From NCBI GenBank assembly GCA_922989275.2, contig OV277870.1, forward strand, positions 37,320,356-37,384,355: a stretch of 64,000 nucleotides of DNA, in the 5' to 3' direction. Under the pieces are notes generated by a model. The model had not been told where the DNA came from. It ran no database searches and was given only the letters and a program-made list of their open reading frames with translations. Positions 1 through 11,510 of the stretch are shown here, in pieces. The position numbers and the translations under genes are program-made. This DNA is from Gari tellinella. Lineage: Eukaryota > Mollusca > Bivalvia > Cardiida > Psammobiidae. Every line of letters starts with the position of its first letter. The stretch's first letter is position 1.

Positions 1-760
1 GATACCTGTCCATTTTACGGTTGATTTTTATAATGAATCAAGAGGTTTAAAACACACAGCTTGTGCAACTTTGAATTCAGCGTTACTAAGGCGGTGTTAA
101 GGAAGTGACGTCACAGAAGACGTTGGCTTATCCGAAACGATCCGCATGCAAACGTTATGTAACCTATCACAGAGAATCTAATAGTCTATTTTGAAGGGAC
201 TGTCCGCTCAACATAAGTTCGCCTAGATGTGTTTGCACGTCAATGCCAGACCACCACATTTAGTATAACTGTATCATGTATTTACATATATGTACACTGA
301 GATACGAAATTAGGCAAAATTTGAAATCTGCCGTAATTACGCGGTAATTTACGAAAATGCCCGATCGACATAGCAAATGCATTTGAAGAGCCAAATTGCC
401 AATGTCGATCTATATCCAAGTCTTGAAGATATAATACTGTCCTGGGCTTAGCGTCGGTTTAGTCTTTATTCTTCAATCCCTTTAAACGATGAAAAAAACA
501 TCACCACTTTTTGTAAAGCGAACTTTTATTAGGAATTATTCCAAACAGGAGTACAAACTAAGTCTACTGTTTTACTTCGGGAGAATCTTCGACCAAGTAA
601 GATTTAAAATTTATACTAAAAACTCTTCGTTTTAACATTTGTTCCAGTAAAGATGCATTAAGCGGCAATTGCAGATGCAACAATAGTATTTAATGTGTCA
701 GTAATTAAATTGAGATTGAAACAGAGGGATGGCTTTGTCTGTAGAACAAATGTGATTCCC
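1..760 (+). repeat. Dispersed repeat block, copy a
   Basis: Most of this stretch matches 42836-43470 and 45117-45480. Shared landmarks are CCTGTCCATTT near the start, GAAGTGACGTCACAG near 103 and GATGCATTAAGCGGCAATTG near 652. It contains no convincing coding sequence. The single TTAA at 632-635 is the unoccupied form of the site that holds a hairpin MITE in the copy at 43192-43405. Confidence 0.8.
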
Positions 761-767
761 CCGCCGG

Positions 768-995
768 TGTAACGCAGTAGAATGACCCACCTCTGCTAAA
801 ATGACCCATATGTCACGTCACTACGTAGAACAGTGACCCGGGTCATTTTACTACGTAGATAAATTACTCCAGACCATAGAAAAGGGACTTCATCGACTCG
901 TAGTAGAATGACCCCCTCACGGTCTGAGTTCATTTCTCTACGTAGTATAAAGACCCGGGTCATTTTACACGGACGGGTCATTTTACTGCGTTACA
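768..995. mobile_element. MITE with TGTAACGCAGTA inverted ends
   Basis: The ends TGTAACGCAGTA and TACTGCGTTACA are inverted, and AAAATGACCC recurs in both orientations just inside them, like subterminal binding sites. The element interrupts a repeat seen intact at 31222-31250 and 43963-43985 (a CCCCCGC stretch followed about 20 bases later by AAGTTCAAC or AAGTTTAAC). The short reading frame inside is a by-product of the repeats. Confidence 0.75.
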
Positions 996-1367
996 GGGGC
1001 AAGCATTTGAATAAGTTCAACTGCATGACTGTTAGTTTAAAGTTTAAACATATTTTATTACTCATATACATGTAATACAGTTGTACATATTTACAAAACG
1101 TGTAACACGTGACCACAAAGTATAAATATAAGTAAATGGGTTGGGCCACAAGTTCTAGCAACATTAGTAAAGGCCCTCCCCAAAAATGGGGCATTTGTAA
1201 TATTGGTAGTGGTTTATGTTTATAACAGGATTAACAACTGGAATGGTTCAAAGATTATACGTGCTATGTTCGTAATAAAGGTGAAGTGTGATAATAATAA
1301 GAGACATAGAGGAAGGTAAATATTCGAGAAAAGAAGGAAGTTAGAGGAATGGGAATGTACTGATTAT
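996..1367. other. Repeat remnant, no gene seen
   Basis: The first 40 bases continue the block cut by the preceding MITE. The part around 1037-1180 resembles 60410-60500 (TTTAAACATATTTTATT, then CACAAGTTCT). Nothing coding is supported. Confidence 0.5.
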
Positions 1368-1370
1368 GTA

Positions 1371-1446
1371 CAGTCGATCCTCGATATATCTAAGCTGCCT
1401 AAGTTGGGGCCAAGTCAAGCAACCTCACGCCATCGAGGCTCGACTG
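1371..1446. mobile_element. Mini TIR element, 76 bp, TA-flanked
   Basis: CAGTCGATCCTCGAT at the left faces ATCGAGGCTCGACTG at the right, and both sides are flanked by TA. This is the form expected of a deletion derivative of a Tc1/mariner-type element. The family cannot be named from the ends alone. Confidence 0.7.
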
Positions 1447-1522
1447 TACCTAACTGACTCACCCTACTGATTCAGTGTATACACATATAATTTTCGTGAC
1501 TCTTTAAAATCCTATCATAATT

Positions 1523-2706
1523 TTAAAAACGCTTGGTATCCCTCAGGAACGCTTGAACAGCGCTAAATAGACATGTGTTATCAGTATATGGCAAGAAGGT
1601 CGAACCAAAAAGTAGCATGTTACAATTTAAAGGATGAAAACAACGTGTGGCTCGGAAAAATTTCAGCCTAGCATCTCGGTATTTGTTACAATGTAGGATA
1701 TAGTGTTCAGCATCTTCCTTCTCAAAGCCACACTCGCATGTTTCATCAAGTCTTAAGTGATTATTAAACAAATCTGAATTTAAATTACCGCATTTATTAC
1801 GAATTCTCGAGTGAATGAGAGAATAATATCTCTCCCCTTTAAAGTAGTATGATGGAATGTTTTGTGTTTTAAAAATTGTTGTGTTTAGAGCTCTTTTAAA
1901 TTCTAAAAGCGAAGCTACATTCCTAACGGTATAAGGTAATTCATTCCATAATGAAATCGATGAAGGTACAAAGGAATTGGCAAATAACTCAGTTCTTCGA
2001 TGTATAACAGAAATGTCTTGTGAATTTCTTAAATTATAATTATTAGTTGAACCAAAAAGTTCAGGGAATAGATTATTAAGATATGAAGGTGTAGAACCCG
2101 TCATTACTTTATATGTTATAACTAGTTTTTTTTATATTTGCGACGATCGGAAAGAGATAACCAGCCTATTTCTTTATAGAGGTTTGAGAGATGTACTGAT
2201 CGTGTTAGTCCTGTAACTACTCTTGCAGCTTCATGCTGAATTTTTTCCAAATTTTCCTTTTCATAAAGAGTACAACTGTCCCATACAACAGATGAATATT
2301 CAAGAAGTGGTCGAAGAAATGATACATACATTTGGTTAAGTGCTTTTCTTTTAACAGAATATTTTATTTTCCTTAGCATACCTAAGACTTTAGAGGCTGA
2401 CATCATAATGTTATTTATATGTGAGTGCCATTTTCCATCATTGCTTAAAGTTACTCCTAAGTGTTTATGGTTCTCAACAAATGTAACCGGGACTCCATCA
2501 AAAATCAAATGTGGGTTGGTGTCCTCTCTATGAGGCGTAATATATAATGCTACTGTTTTGTTAGGATTGAATTCCACAAGCCATTGTTTCGCCCAAGATG
2601 AAATTCTATGTAAATCGTGATTTAAAATTCCTTCCATGTCAAGTTTGTTTCTGGACGTGGAAGTTATGGATGTTACATGTTTGTCTACCAATGAATGGGT
2701 GTCGTT
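1523..2706 (-). pseudogene. LINE fragment: end of reverse transcriptase and C-terminal domain
   Basis: On the minus strand the first part (2706-2122) reads as the region after the RT active site, with GVTLSNDGKWHSHI and FLRPLLEYSSVVWD, both typical of jockey/CR1-group LINEs. The second part (2119-1523) carries a Cys/His knuckle, CECGFEKEDAEHYILHC. The two parts lie in different frames. They are joined by a run of A residues near 2125-2131: with one A fewer the frame runs through KYKKLVITYKVMTG. The element is 5'-truncated at about 2693, next to a MITE end. One frame break and the missing EN/RT core make it non-functional. The A-run shift could also be a sequencing error. Confidence 0.85.
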
Positions 2707-2735
2707 TTAGAGACTCAGAGGGAGTGCTGTACGTT
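2694..2735. mobile_element. Right tip of CCCTCCCTACAACGAC-type MITE
   Basis: GGGTGTCGTT followed by AGAGGGAGTGCTGTA is the right end of the MITE family seen complete at 36253-36776, 48195-48987 and 63511-63835. The body is missing because the LINE fragment abuts it. Confidence 0.6.
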
Positions 2736-3780
2736 TCATTTAAACAGGACAAAATATCTATCATGAACTTCTCATTTCAGTGTATGTCTATATCTGTATC
2801 TTAGGGGGGGAAAGATTCCGGATGCCTTTCCTCTATCTATCTATGTTTATCACTGTTCCGTCAAACTTGACGCTTACACAATGTTTTGGACTCGGTAACG
2901 CTAAGAAAAGAAAAAGAAATATAAGAGAAAAATAGGTAGGAAGAAGATAATGAATACAACTATAATAAGGATGATATTGATAATCAAAAGAGGTAGAAAA
3001 AACATAAGATATAAAAGGTATTACTTAATTATAATCAGGGATGTACAGAATAAGAAAAGGCAGAGTAAAAAAGAAAAAGATTCCCCAGTCACTTTTTTTC
3101 CTCCGGTTCCTCGCATGCTTGCTTTTTTATTGAACATAGTTCTATTTCAAATCGATCTAGCCTGAACTGAATGATTTGTTTTTGTTTGCAGCAGATGGAA
3201 ATTGTTTCGTTGAGTTTAAGATTTATTTCCCTTAGATTCTGACAATCTGCATCCGTCGTTCTAACTTTTTGATAGAGTCTTAATAGCTGCTCGAACGGGA
3301 TGAACCCGTGTGTACAAATAGAGAAGTTCGACTGCAAAGTAGATCAGGTATGCAGTAGATAAACCATTTGTAATCTGCTTTCTAATAAAATACTCCCCAC
3401 CCTCTTTACTGGCAGGACACATTAGAAAAACTTTCAAATTTTACCGCCACTAAGCGATAAGCAATCAATGTAAACTACAACTCTGACTATTACCTGTTCA
3501 TAAACCTGTCTGATGAGTTTGGTTTCCAATACCTGTCCATTTCAAGCCGAATATTTCAGAATAGTAGAGAGCAAGAAAATACACAGCCTCTGCAACCTTG
3601 AAGTAATAGTTACTAAGGTGAATGGTTCTTCCGGAAATGACGTCATAAATAATAGAATTAGCCGAAACAATCCGAATATAAGTTTCCGTAATTGTTCGAC
3701 TGTTTTACGGAATAGACCGATCGACGTTGCGGCTGCAGTTAGTATTGTCAATAGAGGCCGGGTGCAACACTACATTGCAT
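2736..3780 (+). repeat. Repeat block, uninterrupted copy
   Basis: The stretch 2736-3469 matches 48995-49543, and 3470-3745 matches 56992-57255. Here the two halves are contiguous, joined at CAATCAAT followed by GTAAACTAC. At the other locus they are separated by 7.4 kb of nested transposons. This copy is therefore the empty site for that insertion. A TGACGTCA palindrome lies near 3638. No coding sequence is supported. Confidence 0.85.
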
Positions 3781-3825
3781 AAGCTTGAAGCCTTCTAAGG
3801 CCCGAGATCTTAAGTACTAGGATAC

Positions 3826-4240
3826 TAGACTGGTTCACCTGTCCCTAGCACTACGTGGTTAGAATCGCACTACGTGATAGGGTCAGGCACAAACAAATAA
3901 TGGCGTCGCCCAGAGGTGAGTATTCTACCGTTGTAATATGAACAAATTTAAAATAACTTCACCAGTCCTGTGAGTAGGTGAGTGCTACTTCGGAATATGA
4001 TTAAGATATATGCCTGGATTAATTTTGCTGGCTCTTTTATATTTGATCACCGTTTATAACTTTGGTAAACGAATATCTATATAGTCTCGATAACTGTCCG
4101 TATTTCGGACGAGTGACGTTTTCGGATATTAATACAGCCATTCCCACATTTCATGGGGCCGATACCGGTACCGCAAATGGCCGCGTTCGAAAAACTTTAC
4201 AAGCGCCGCAATTTAGTTACTAGGAAGATTTAAATTTTAA
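3826..4240 (+). repeat. Left outer arm of 8.4-kb inverted duplication
   Basis: The reverse complement of this stretch occurs at 11812-12240 with few differences. Shared landmarks are ATGGCGTCGCCCAGAG with a following GTGAGT, CTGTGAGTAGGTGAGTGC, and GGCCGCGTTCGAAAAACTTT. The outermost 50 bases differ between the arms, so the breakpoints are approximate. Confidence 0.85.
3900..3915 (+). CDS. Candidate first coding exon, start plus donor (copy 1)
   Basis: ATGGCGTCGCCCAGAG is followed directly by GTGAGT, a good splice donor, giving M-A-S-P-R plus one base. The same exon sits at 12169-12154 on the minus strand, and a diverged form at 10997-10971. All three copies share upstream sequence (GGTCAGGC, then A-rich, then ATG). 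Conservation of the ATG and donor in the two arms suggests a duplicated promoter/first exon. I could not identify the next exon on this strand, so transcription is unproven. Confidence 0.35.
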
Positions 4241-5640
4241 CACAGTGAATTTCACGATTGCACCGATAATTTTTTCTTTTTTTGTAAACAAATAATATTG
4301 ATTTCTTTTGATCGTCTGCTTCGTAACATAATCAAGTGTGAAACGCAAGGAATTAACACTAGCAGAAAAAATCTTTTTCGTTATTCAAATAAGGACTCTG
4401 AAAGTGCTCACAAATTTTCACTATTGGTAACTAAAGGTAAACATCGATACGACGATAGATTCAAAGTTTATAAAGAGAATTCTAGAGCAATATTCGTGGA
4501 CTGGGAGATACGTTACCAAAACTAAATTTATTGAATCCCGACTAATCCCTGTCAAATGTTCATTGTTGATAGAATTAGTACCTTGTGAAAGTCAAGAAAA
4601 ATATTTGCCTCAAGCCAGGATTAAACTCATACTTTTGAATACATAGACCTCTTGAAAAGGAATACAAAAGGGCCTAAGAGATTGTTTTAAATGAAGTTTA
4701 ACAGCCTTTTGCAACATTAGAGGTTGCTGATCAGTTCCTTCCAAATCTGATTTGGGTGGATAAATGGTTTTACTCAAATTTTATCTGTCGCACTTTTGTG
4801 CCTTCTTTTGACTGTCAGATTCTTAGTTATACTCTTTTTAAGGCAGTTTTTAGGCTTAGGTCACGATCAGCAACTTTCACACAGGTTTTAGTTTTAAAAC
4901 AGGTAATCTGCAGATTGGCACCTAACTAGGGGCCAATATGCCTGTCCCCTTGTCAGGATCCATGGACCCAGATTAAATCAAATAGCATGTGCAGACGGTC
5001 ACACATCCAGAGAGTGCACCAAATTACTAGATAATTATATACCTGGTCTGGATCTGTGCTGTCTGCACATGAACCCAACTTACTTTGTAATCTGTATTCT
5101 TATATATATAAAAACTGGGGGGGGGGGGAATCATCCTATCCCGAAATAATCAATAATTATTAACAAACGGATCAGAGCCAGTTTAGATGCAGAATAACCG
5201 TACATCAAATCAAATATGACTCGGACCCATTTGAAATTAACAGGAATAATTTGTAAGTACCCCTCTCATTAGGATTAGGATGGGATGATGGAACCCTACC
5301 CACCCACTTGTATATAAAGTCTCTAGTTGTCTCTGTGTGTAACAGGAAAACATGATATTTCGTCTGTGATAGATGCTAAATCTATAAATATATATTTATA
5401 AAACAGGTGTGTATGTTGTGGATTTATAAAGGTGTGGTATATGCAGACAATCACTCACCCTAATGGGGCAACAAATTACTTGATGTCTGATCTGGTCTAT
5501 GCTGTCTGCTTATAATCCCCCTGTCCACTATTCATTCTCTATTTGTGCAGCAGCTAAAGCATGCTATCTCATATGTGATATCAAAAATCTGTGATGTATG
5601 AATGTATTTTATAATAGACTTTGTAGAATTTTACTGTATT
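4241..5640. other. No recognised gene; short unknown frame at 4298-4525
   Basis: A 75-codon plus-strand frame (4298-4525) begins with MISFDRLLRN and shows no family signature that I recognise. A piece at 4672-4716 matches part of the SINE-bearing unit at 7660-7700. A run of G residues is at 5118-5128. The rest is AT-rich sequence with faint internal duplications around ACAAATTACT and GTCTGCACAT (5000-5090 and 5440-5520). Confidence 0.4.
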
Positions 5641-5792
5641 AACATGATAATGTATTTCTTTTACAGGCTGTTAGTTAATCTTACTGTTAAGAAACTTATG
5701 TTATTATGTCGGTAAATAGCTTTTAGCTAATGTTATATATGTTGTGAAAACACCCGACTATAAATAAAGTTTCTTGTATCTTGTATCTTGTA
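5641..5792 (+). mobile_element. LINE 3' tail with CTTGTAT repeats
   Basis: The sequence ends AATAAAGTTTCTTGTAT followed by two more copies of CTTGTAT. A short 3'-terminal tandem repeat after AATAAA is typical of several non-LTR element clades. Only the tail is present and no coding part is attached. Confidence 0.5.
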
Positions 5793-5799
5793 TTATTGT

Positions 5800-6085
5800 C
5801 AAATAAATACAGAAGACGGCCACAGCAATGTCTCTTTGCCATGTACTGGTGCATCAGAAGACCCCCACCCCTCCCTGGGCCGCTGCACCTTTTTTTTTTT
5901 ATAGGTTTTCATTAGATCCCAGCGACCCATACAGTCTACATGACATGTGGGTTGTGCTAAATGGGCATTTATGGATAATCACGACTAATTGGTAGGATAT
6001 GATTATCATTTAAGCAATTATTGACTGCGAAAATATATAATCCTATGCCTCTATGATAAGCATAGTTTTCATAAAACCGCAGCTC
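5800..6085 (+). repeat. Left inner arm of inverted duplication
   Basis: This matches the reverse complement of 11045-11330. Both copies contain GACGGCCACAGCAATGTCTC, GCATCAGAAG before a C-rich stretch, and CCTATGCCTCTATGATAAGC. In the right arm the inner and outer arms lie about 480 bp apart; here they are about 1.5 kb apart. Confidence 0.85.
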
Positions 6086-7270
6086 TAATGTTTGTATATA
6101 ATCAGTGGTGGCTATCTAGACAGAGCCACTGTTGCATTTCTGCCACAGGGTGTGGGTTTACAGTTTTGCAATCTACTTGTTCAAATAAAAGAATGGATGC
6201 TTCCATCTATGTCTGGTGCGACAGAAGAACAGTTACACACCATTGATCAATGTGACACCATATACCTCATTCAACTCTCTTGTTGTTTAATGCATGCGAC
6301 TGAAGACCCACTGATTGTGTATATAATGCATGTGACAGCTTAGAGAGCAGGATGAAAGCTGTCAAAACAGAAAAACTTCTATAAATTTGGAGCTGATCAG
6401 TGATTAGAACTCAAATTTAATACCCAGAAAGTGTATATAGGACATATTCTGCAAGAAATCCAGATTAAATCCTACAAAAATGCTTGAAAATCTGCAAATA
6501 AAGCAGTGTTTGATACAGGTTATAGCTAAATACAGGACAAAAGTAAAGCAGATGGCCAAAATGTCTTTTCACTAAAGTGTTTCATTTAATTCCAAACCCA
6601 AAAGGTGTATATGGGACAGATTTTGCAAGGAGAACTATTAAATGCATTGAAAATGTTTGAAATTTCTGCAATAAACAGTCAATATTGTGTTAAGCGACTA
6701 CTGAAAAATGTACAAATAGCAGTCTTTGATACAGGTTATAGTTTATTACAGGACAAAAGTAAAGCAGATGGCCCAAATGTCTTTTCATTGAAGTATTTAA
6801 TTTATTTCCACAGTCAGAAACTGTATATAGGACATATACAAGAAAAAACATTGACAAGTCATGAAATGTTTGAAAATGCTGCATGAAACAGCCAATTCTG
6901 TGTTAACCAGTCCCTCAAAAGTGTATTAGTAGCAGTATTTGATACAGGTTATGGCTAAATTAGTAGAATAATAAAGCACAAAGGTAAAGCAGCTGGCCAA
7001 AAGGTATATTTAATTATTTATTTACTGAAGTATTTGAATAAAGGTTGTGCTTTACTCCAGCGATACGCCTATTTACACATTTACTTTGTTCCTCCACTGG
7101 AGAAAATAGTTACATTTATACAGTTATATTATATATTATTATGTGCAATATTTCCTATATCATGATGTTGAAAGCAGCTGACAATTTAGTATGATGTGAC
7201 AATTTGGAAGTAGTTGACAATTTCAACACAGTGTTTAGACCTCAAGATCCATAACCAGGAAGTGTACATT
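6086..7270 (+). repeat. Degenerate tandem repeat, period about 180-210 bp
   Basis: Landmarks GTGTATATAGGACATATT, GTGTATATGGGACAGATTTT and CTGTATATAGGACATATAC recur near 6428, 6607 and 6820, with a weaker one near 7262. The intervening phrases GATACAGGTTATAG and GACAAAAGTAAAGCAGATGG also recur. Short frames inside are by-products. Confidence 0.7.
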
Positions 7271-7534
7271 AGGACATATCTTCAAAAAAAAGCAAAGTGA
7301 AAAATAGTGAAAAAGTGTGAAAATACAGTATAATGTGACATTTTGGAAATACTTGACAATTTCAACACTTCCTGAGAGCCTGCCTGTACTTCTTCTAAAG
7401 CTACCTGGCCTTAAATTTGTTTTATTGCAATAATAAAACGAATTCAATGCCAGAAGGTCCAAAGTCCTTACAAAAAGCTGATGGGAAGAAGTATGGTGTA
7501 AACTTTGTGCCATTAAATTTTTCAAAATAAGTCT

Positions 7535-7715
7535 TTCTCAAGGTTGCTTATGTCTCCCCTAACGCCAGTGTAGTTTAATTGGTAAGAACGTCCTCTATAA
7601 TGGAGGGAGGTCTGGGTTCGAATCCCAGCGCTGGCTTTATAAAAAAAAATGTTGACAAAAGCTTCCTTGGGATTGTTTTTAATGAAATTTAACAGCCATG
7701 TGCACATAAAATTCT
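7535..7715 (+). mobile_element. tRNA-derived SINE-like unit (copy 1)
   Basis: Positions 7564-7635 fold as a tRNA cloverleaf: the acceptor GCCAGTG pairs with CGCTGGC, the D stem is GTT/AAC and the T arm CTGGG-TTCGAAT-CCCAG is complete. Box B (GGTTCGAATCC) is perfect. The anticodon loop lacks the invariant U33, so a working tRNA is unlikely. The downstream part (GACAAAAGCTTCCTTGGGATTG) is shared with the copy at 11331-11510, which marks it as a dispersed unit. Confidence 0.65.
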
Positions 7716-8851
7716 CCAATATATCTGAAATATCCACGAGTGTGTGTGAAATAAGAAATGATTATGAAAACATGACTTTTATAGTGTTGTTAATGTTATA
7801 TTCCTATTAATCCCTTCTATCAACCTTTTCCTCACATTTCCAGTAAAACTGCTTTTGAGTGCAAATACAGGGCCAAAAAGCAAATAAAATGCTAAAAAAG
7901 TGTGAATAAGCCCCGATTTTAGCTTTATAAATTATGAAAAACACTCTTTTCTCCCAATATTTCTTTGGTATACCACTCTGTCTGTGGTATTTTACATAAA
8001 TAAAATTTTTTACGCCTTTAGAATAGCTGTGGCTCGTTGCTGGGGTGAAAAGGGCTAAAAATGGGGTAAATTTCACGCATGTAGCGACCTTGTAAAATCC
8101 CGTCAAATTTCACTATAGAAACGCTTTAACTCGCATTTTTTGGCGTTTTCCTCAAGAATAGACATCATTGTACAAGAAAAACACAAGTTAGTGGTAAAAA
8201 CCATATATATTGCCCTAGGCTCCTATTTCACGGAGCCCGAATATTTCCAATTGATGCACTCATATACATGTACCAAAATATATACTATCAGAGGGTAGCT
8301 TAAACAGGCTGAAAAGCAGAATGCGCCTTTACGTGCTCTTTTTTTTTTAATTAAATATTACAGTTGTGTATTTAAGTTTTGTTGTTTTGTATCTCCAACA
8401 ATGATCATCAATATTTTTTGTGTGTCTTTAACTTGTAAAAACTTGAAGAACTAACCATCTATAGTACTAAACTTTCCCTTCAAAGAACTTTGTCAGTGTT
8501 TAAAACAGATGACTGCTTAACCCATTGAAATTTACTGTCAATATTAATTTGTCCAAGGTTCTTGGTCCCCCTACATACTTTATGAATGTGAGTTTGCATC
8601 ATTCACCAAATATGTAGTATTATCTGCTCAAGACAGGGGTATCACTGGTTGCCAGCCAGCTCATTGTTGCCAAGCTAAGGACAAATTAAACCGAACTTTG
8701 ATTACAATAGCATCAGTAGAACTGGAGTTGTCTTCCTGACAAGAAAATATCACAAAGGGAAATAACTAAAAAAAAAACAATGATGTCAGAGTTATGGCCT
8801 TTGCAAATGGCACTTCCTCTCATTCGGCTCTTTCCAAATATGCAACTTCAT
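7716..8851. other. No gene seen
   Basis: AT-rich sequence without convincing exons. A phrase near 8688-8760 (GAACTGGAGTTGTCTTCCTG) recurs in altered form at 9122-9145, so part of this is repeat. Confidence 0.4.
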
Positions 8852-9103
8852 TTTACCCATAACCCCATAGCCTGTTTCTAGTTTTGAAAATAGGTGGCCA
8901 TCTAAAGTAGGTTGAAAGTAAAGCAGAATGTGTCTTAAGGCACACTCTGCTTTACTTTCAAACTGCTTTCAGCTACAATCTACTAGGATATAGAAACTTA
9001 TTTCTTATCTTACACTTTCATGACTGTATAAAGTGGAATTATTTTCTTCAGTTGAGGAATAAATTAAAGGCCTAAAATGCATATTTATGGGGTAATGAGT
9101 TAA
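8852..9103. mobile_element. TTAACCC-type MITE with AAAGTAAAGCAGAATGTG hairpin
   Basis: The centre (8902-8972) is an imperfect hairpin: GAAAGTAAAGCAGAATGTG faces CACTCTGCTTTACTTTC. The outer parts CCCATAACCCCATAGCC and GGGGTAATGAGTTAA are the inverted ends seen better at 9800-10048, 46907-47149 and 63081-63323. Confidence 0.7.
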
Positions 9104-9464
9104 TTAACATCAGTATTTGTTGAATTGGAGTTACCTCCTGGACAAGAAAAAATGACAAGACATACAGATAACTCTGATAAAACCAATATTAAACATATGT
9201 ATAAATATGGCATAAGACATAATTACATAACTGTCAGTGGATCACTTCCAGATCCTGTTTCTCTAAGTATGTCCAAGCAGTCTAGAACACAGATACTCCC
9301 ATATTTCATGTATGGGGACAAGAGCAATTCTATATGCACCATCCCCCTCCCTTTGTTGGGGCATATATATGTAAATCTCTAATAAAGTTTTGACACAACA
9401 AACTTAATCTTGACATTCTAAATGTGTCATATGGTACAAAACAGAAAAGTAGAGTTAAGCTCAC

Positions 9465-9521
9465 CCGTTTCTGGTCATCATGTGTGCTGTCACTTATCAA
9501 ACTGTCAGATTCTGCTGAACT
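9465..9521 (-). CDS. Candidate internal exon, 57 nt, phase 0
   Basis: On the minus strand an acceptor (TTTTATTTCAG) is followed by 57 bases that are open in exactly one frame and end at CGG with donor GTGAGC. The frame encodes SSAESDSLISDSTHDDQKR, an acidic, Ser/Asp-rich peptide typical of a disordered segment. The other two frames have stops. The exon starts and ends in phase 0, so it would join the candidate first exon at 10997-10971, which also ends in phase 0. No family is recognised, and no further exon was found between here and 3.9 kb. Confidence 0.4.
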
Positions 9522-9799
9522 CTGAAATAAAACAATTTATCATATAGTAGCACTGTAGGATATATAAAACATTTATGAAGGAAACACAGAAGCTAAAGTT
9601 TTAAAACTAGGATAGTGAGTGAGTGTATTCTGGTTCACATCAATGACTATTTAAAACTTGGATGTTTTTTCTTCAGAGGAGGAATAAGTTAAAGGCATAA
9701 AAATGGTTATTGGATTAACATACTTGTGCTTAAACAATGATCTCCAATGATTTCCATTGAAAACAATTTGAATCAAGCTTGAGAAGTGCAGTAACTTAA

Positions 9800-10048
9800 C
9801 CCATTACCCCATAAATACGCCTTTTTATGCCTTAAATTTAACCCTCCACATCAGAAAATAATTCCAATTCATACAGTAATAGATATATGTATCATAAGAA
9901 TTTATATGTTCTATATTCTAGCAGATGATAGCTTAAAGCAGGCTGAAAGTAAAGCAGAATGTGCTTTATGGCACATTCTGCTTTACTTTCATCCTGCTTT
10001 AAGTAGTAACCTATTATCAATACTAGAAATAGGCTATGAGGTAATGGG
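9800..10048. mobile_element. TTAACCC-type hairpin MITE, full copy
   Basis: TTAA at 9796-9799 and at 10049-10052 flank the inverted ends CCCATTACCCCATA and TATGAGGTAATGGG. The central hairpin (9932-10004) has AAAGCAGGCTGAAAGTAAAG opposite CTTTACTTTCATCCTGCTTT. There is no transposase. TTAA duplication is the habit of piggyBac-type transposases, so that superfamily is inferred as the mobilising source. Confidence 0.8.
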
Positions 10049-10970
10049 TTAAGTGTCTGTTCAGGCTCCAAACGGTTTGCCACTCCCAGTTAAACCAATG
10101 TTTGAATTTTTCAAAAACATGTTGGTATTTTACATTTTATTGAATAGCTTTGAGTTTATAATATGTTTAAACGGAAAAAAATCAACCTAACTCACTGTAA
10201 ACACAGAGTTCCAGATAAAATGAATATTTCAAACACTAACTTTCTAATTTCTGCATTATACCCTTTGAGACCATCCTAATGAGTGGTCACAACATAGAGT
10301 TTAGAGGAAATATAACAGACAATTTTGGGAAATGTTCAGTATACCCACATTTATCTAGAGCCCTTAAATAGCCCTCCTCCCTTGGCATGTCCACTTACCA
10401 AGACTCCAGATAAGAGAGAGTACACTGAACAACTTCAAATTTTCTCACTCATTGAGTCATTGCAGCACAAAAACATATGGTGTTACTTCTCATTAGAATT
10501 GACTCAGCGAGACAAATCTATAATCAGTATTGACACCTTAGGATTAAACCCTTTACTCCATAGCCTGTTTCTAGTTTTGAAGACAGATGACCACTTAAAG
10601 CAGGTTTGTTGGACCATGCAGAGATTATAAGCTGGGGCAGATTTCATTTATATTTAATATGGAATCGCCTACTCGCAGAAAGAGAAAGACAACAAATATC
10701 ATATAGATCTACGTGAGTGACTTACTTTCAAATATAGAAACATTTTATACCGGTATCTCGTTTCGTTGCATTTAAATCTTTAAGGAAAGGTTGTGTCGTC
10801 TGCAAGAACGGTCGCGAAAATATGTGACTTGAAGCTTTAAAAAACAAAATAAACAAATACATTACTAATCATTGACACCTTTTATCCTATTTTAATGGTA
10901 TGAATCATATTTAATGATATGAAGCGTGTACTCTTCAAAGTTTAAGTTGTTCATTCTTATTTTAACGAAC

Positions 10971-10997
10971 CTGGTCAAACCCAGTGAGCGACGCCAT
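10971..10997 (-). CDS. Candidate first coding exon (copy 2, diverged)
   Basis: Minus strand ATGGCGTCGCTCACTGGG and onward to CAG, 27 bases, phase 0, encodes MASLTGFDQ. The donor GTTCGT is weak. The upstream sequence and the first ten coding bases are shared with the exons at 3900 and 12169. It would splice in frame to 9521-9465. This is a third copy of the same promoter/start region, lying just inside the inverted arm. Confidence 0.35.
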
Positions 10998-11044
10998 TTT
11001 CTGTCTGCGCCTGACCTAATAATCGAGTTATATTAGGCAGGGAA

Positions 11045-11330
11045 ACAGATGCTTATCATAGAGGCATAGGATTATACATTATATATTTTCGCAGTCAACA
11101 ATTGCCCAATTTAAATGATATCCTACCAATTAGTCGCGACCATCCATAAATGCCCATTTAGCACAACCGACATGTCATGTAGACTGTATGGGTTGCTGGG
11201 ATCTAATGAAAACCTATTAAAAAAAAGATGCAGCGGCCCGGGAGGGGGGGGGGGGTCCTTCTGATGCACCAGTACATGGCAAAGAGACATTGCTGTGGCC
11301 GTCTTCTGTATTTATTTGACAATTATGTTG
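11045..11330 (-). repeat. Right inner arm of inverted duplication
   Basis: Reverse-complement match of 5800-6085. The two copies differ in a homopolymer tract (G run at 11241-11255 here, short C runs there) and in scattered substitutions. Confidence 0.85.
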
Positions 11331-11510
11331 CAAAAGGCTGTTAAACTTCATTTAAAACAATCTCAAGGAAGCTTTTGTCAATATACATGTATAGCCGGTG
11401 CTGGGATTCGAACCCAGACCTCCCTCCGTGACAAAGCCTAGAGGGGCTTCTTCCAATAAACTACACCGGCGTTTAGGGTGACATTGACAACCTTGAGAAA
11501 GACTATTTAT
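11331..11510 (-). mobile_element. tRNA-derived SINE-like unit (copy 2)
   Basis: On the minus strand 11470-11394 begins GCCGGTGTAGTTTATTGG and ends with the T arm CTGGG-TTCGAAT-CCCAG and CACCGGC. The acceptor pairs well, but the anticodon region has extra bases. Both flanks match the unit at 7535-7715, so this is the same dispersed family, not a tRNA gene. Confidence 0.65.

Noticed and set aside
7564..7635. A functional tRNA gene
   Set aside because: The cloverleaf is good but U33 is missing and the flanks are shared with another copy; it is a SINE head.
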